Of a stretch of 64,000 bases of DNA, positions 61,901-64,000 are shown piece by piece (position 1 is the first letter of the stretch; every line of letters begins with the position of its first letter). The notes under the pieces are model-generated. The model saw nothing but the letters and a program-made list of their open reading frames with translations, was not told where the DNA came from and did not search any database. This DNA comes from Paragordius varius (taxonomy: Eukaryota > Nematomorpha). The stretch covers positions 2,046,001 to 2,110,000 of the forward strand of contig OZ176052.1 of NCBI GenBank assembly GCA_964247055.1, read 5' to 3'. The translations under genes and the position numbers were made by a program.

Positions 61901-62377
61901 CTTGCGAGGGAATTTGCTTTATCATCATTTTCTAGTCGTGACAATAGATTGTCTTCATCTACAAAAAGTTTCAAATAGAAAATATGAAATATAATTGATG
62001 TGAAAAAAATGGACATAAAAAGTCCCTAAACAATATGATTTTTTAAATTTTTCATGATATTTATATTTTGAAAGCCTGTGCTATCCTAAATATTTTTTTT
62101 TGTTTTTAACTTTTAAATGAGAATTCATTACTGATAAGTTTTTGGGGTGATTCTCTTTTATACTCTGGTGTATTGACGTCGGCGGCGTTTTTAAACCTTT
62201 TAAAAATATTGTTTTTGGATTCATGATATTCATCCGTTTCGGTTTTTAGATTTGTTTCAGAATAATTTGCGTGACCGTCTGAACTACGTTTCAAACCCAT
62301 GAGTGTCAATTTAGACGTTGTGTTAATGGAAGATGAATTAACCAATACTGTGTCTCTGGGAAGTAGATTATCATTGT
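52939..62377 (-). CDS. multi-C2H2 zinc-finger protein (5' end outside window)
   Basis: Probable transcriptional regulator. Exons 5' to 3': 62111-62377, 61496-61958, 60835-60947, 59898-60617, 59430-59630, 58588-58920, 58044-58361, 57353-57562, 56795-56878, 55986-56655, 55481-55652, 54878-55016, 53752-53811, 53426-53664, 52939-53121; about 1390 codons, all phases closing, mostly phase 1. Nine C2H2 fingers, in order: CPVCSYV..HIAVH, CSECGKRS..HIKAKH, CKFCDFK..HVTEIH, CSICPFI..HMELH, CPFCPYY..HLRMH, CPYCPHL..HATLH, CPNCTFN..HLKMH, CPKCPANF..HLRFH, CHHCDYS..HQKVH. The last finger is split: its final His is on the last exon. Between fingers lie long Asn/Ser/Gln-rich linkers, and the C-terminus is acidic (ISEENEDSNLSDSEHE). 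I do not recognise the orthologue; the scattered single fingers recall REST/charlatan-like or hunchback-like proteins, but this is not established. The start codon is not in the window. Confidence 0.9.
54160..54869. mobile_element. non-autonomous hAT-like element
   Basis: About 710 bp. Left end CAGTGGTATCATACCGCGGC; right end GCGAGTACCAATG (inverse CATTGGTACTCGC). It is flanked by TTTTATAG (54152-54159) and TTTTATAC (54870-54877), an 8-bp target duplication with one mismatch, as hAT elements make. GC-rich ends such as GCGGCCC and GGCCCG are typical of the group. No transposase was recognised. It lies in an intron of the zinc-finger gene. Confidence 0.75.
55034..55299. mobile_element. MITE family B, well preserved copy
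   Basis: TACAGTAAAATTTGAAATTA at the left with ATACAAACAAAACG and AAACGACAACCATACTTTTT; the right side has the inverse (TTTTGTCCGTATAAATTTAA, TTTTTACTGTA). In an intron of the zinc-finger gene. Confidence 0.85.
58990..59238. mobile_element. MITE family B, degraded copy
   Basis: The right end GTTTTGTCTTTACGATTAAA...TTTTTACTGTA is clear; the left end is eroded. Internal TTACCAAAACATCTCTATTT is shared with the family. Confidence 0.65.
61132..61449. mobile_element. MITE family A, copy 8
   Basis: The left end TATATCATTTACAGTTCAAA then TTCAACCTTGAACAATTC; the right arm has four tandem inverse units (GGTGAATTTGAATTGTTTAA). It lies in an intron of the zinc-finger gene, about 50 bp from the donor of exon 61496-61958. 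Confidence 0.8.
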
Positions 62378-64000
62378 CTAAAAAATTATAAATTTCATTA
62401 TTTAGCGGTTATAAAATGTGTTTTTTTACATATATATTTTATGCTATGAACCTCTTTATGACCTAAGGAACATTTCAAAAAAAGAACGCTTATAAAGTAA
62501 TAAATAGCTTATTTCTGATATTAACGGACCTAGTTTTTTAATTATAATCAATGTGCCTAAAACTATTTATGAAATAAATTTCAGATATTGGGATAGAATA
62601 GTATATACATATTTTAAAACACTGAATTAATTGAAAATATTTCCAAAATATTAAATTTGATTCATGTCAAAAAAGATTTTGATATGCATATATATAGCCA
62701 TGTAATTTTTAATTGGAGTCATCATTATGAGGGGGTCGGATCTACTGTAAATATACGCCCCTTTTGGGTCGTGTATCATATGCATCGAAATTTATCAAAT
62801 TTTTTATTCCCGCCCTTTGTTAGGGTTACATTACACATACAACATACATGGGAAATATGGCCTTGTAACTAAATATTATAATGTTTGCGGTAAAATGGGT
62901 GTGTATGTATATGTTAATTATATATATTATGGCAGAACAAAATAAAAAATTAAGGTTTTTTTTGAAAAAAATATCTCATCAAAAAAAACGTAAAAACATA
63001 ATGAATGTTATACATATATATATGTTTGTTTGAGGAAACGTTAATTTTTACTAGATATTTTACCTTGTAAAGGTAACGCTACATACTTACATACTTACTT
63101 ATATCAAACAATTTATCTCCTTTTATTTTCATATAACGACAAGAATAACTTAGTTTCTTTAAATACACACACATACATATTTTTTCACATTTTTTTCAAA
63201 TTTTCAAACCGAATCAAGGCTAAATCGATTAGGCGCATTTTTAGTTATGCATGTATGTTAAAGAGAAAGCATAAAATTAATTACATTCGATTATTTTGAA
63301 TATTGGGGTTTTACGGGTAATACATGTGTTAGTTAGGATAAAACATAAAATATGGTTATATATATATTTATAAGGGTTAAAAGTTGTAGATCTTATAATT
63401 TTTATGATCTTAGAGCGATCAAAGTTAATTCTATAAAAATACATTATAACGTCCGGCATAAAACCAATATACTTCGGAAAAATCAAAACTTCAAACAAGT
63501 CAAGCCACACTAAAAGACATAGAGAGAGTCAAAAAAAATTTTCCAATGTATATACTATGAGTTGAATATAACCCGCCTACCCATTTCAACACGACCAATT
63601 TTTTATATATATATAATTTTATTTCAAAAAGCCAGCTATGTAGCTATACAACGCATATTATATAGGTTAAAGTGAATTCTCATTCCCTATTTATAAATAC
63701 CACAAGAGTAAAAATATTACATATAGTATTCTATTGTAATTATGATAAAATATATCATGATAATGGTTAAATATGGGTTAAGGCCATACCATACAAATAT
63801 ATCGCGCGCATAATAAGCATACGTGTTCCCAAAAAACTAGTTTCATACATACACATACTATTTCTCCTTCATATACACAGAATTTTTTATGTTTCTATGT
63901 GTTTTTATCTATTCATTCGTTTTTTTTTTGATAAAAACGGTGGTAGTAAAATAATTATAAATAAGTAAGCGAGCAACTTAGTTTAACTAAAAAATAATTG
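62378..64000. other. probable upstream intron of the zinc-finger gene
   Basis: The exon at 62111-62377 starts in phase 1 behind an AG acceptor, so at least one more upstream exon exists. I found none in this stretch; it is AT-rich with short TA and CA runs. Confidence 0.5.

Overview
This window is AT-rich animal nuclear DNA. The genes are split by many short introns with GT..AG borders and weak polypyrimidine tracts, and the proteins are metazoan: a P4-ATPase flippase, a complement-like thioester protein, the splicing factor RBM25 and a multi-C2H2 zinc-finger regulator. The transposable elements (fold-back/MITE elements, hAT and pogo-like pieces, LINE and Penelope-like fossils) fit an invertebrate, perhaps an arthropod. 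The species cannot be told from this sequence. I joined exons by hand, using splice signals, reading phase and family alignments from memory. All phases close within each gene model, but no transcript evidence was available.

Layout, left to right. 345-6808 (-): the N-terminal part of an ATP8A-type phospholipid flippase; its 3' part runs off the left edge. 7009-17009 (+): a 14-exon S9-family (prolyl-oligopeptidase-like) serine peptidase, divergent from the flippase across about 200 bp. Its third intron after the start region, 3.2 kb long, holds an uninterrupted antisense gene for a lysine-rich protein (9532-10821, -). 17188-35446 (-): a 32-exon alpha-2-macroglobulin/thioester-containing protein (about 1623 aa), tail to tail with the peptidase. 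35447-43372: a gene-poor, repeat-rich interval. 43373-52453 (+): a 19-exon RBM25 orthologue (about 828 aa) with RRM, RE-rich region and PWI domain. 52939-62377 (-): at least 15 exons of a zinc-finger protein with nine C2H2 fingers; its 5' end lies beyond the right edge. 62378-64000: probably its upstream intron.

The most striking non-genic signal is a family of hairpin elements scattered through introns of all the large genes. They share TATACCATTT-type termini, but behind the termini lie inverted arrays of 21-23 bp tandem repeats whose sequence differs between subfamilies. The largest, at 23.7-25.2 kb, looks like a Foldback element. A second MITE family (termini TACAGTAAAA...) is also present in a dozen copies. 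Other points of interest are an altered thioester site (GCAEQ) with the usual catalytic His replaced, a 97-residue basic extra exon in the same protein, an in-frame 297-nt extra exon in the flippase, and a hAT element inserted eight bases from a splice donor.
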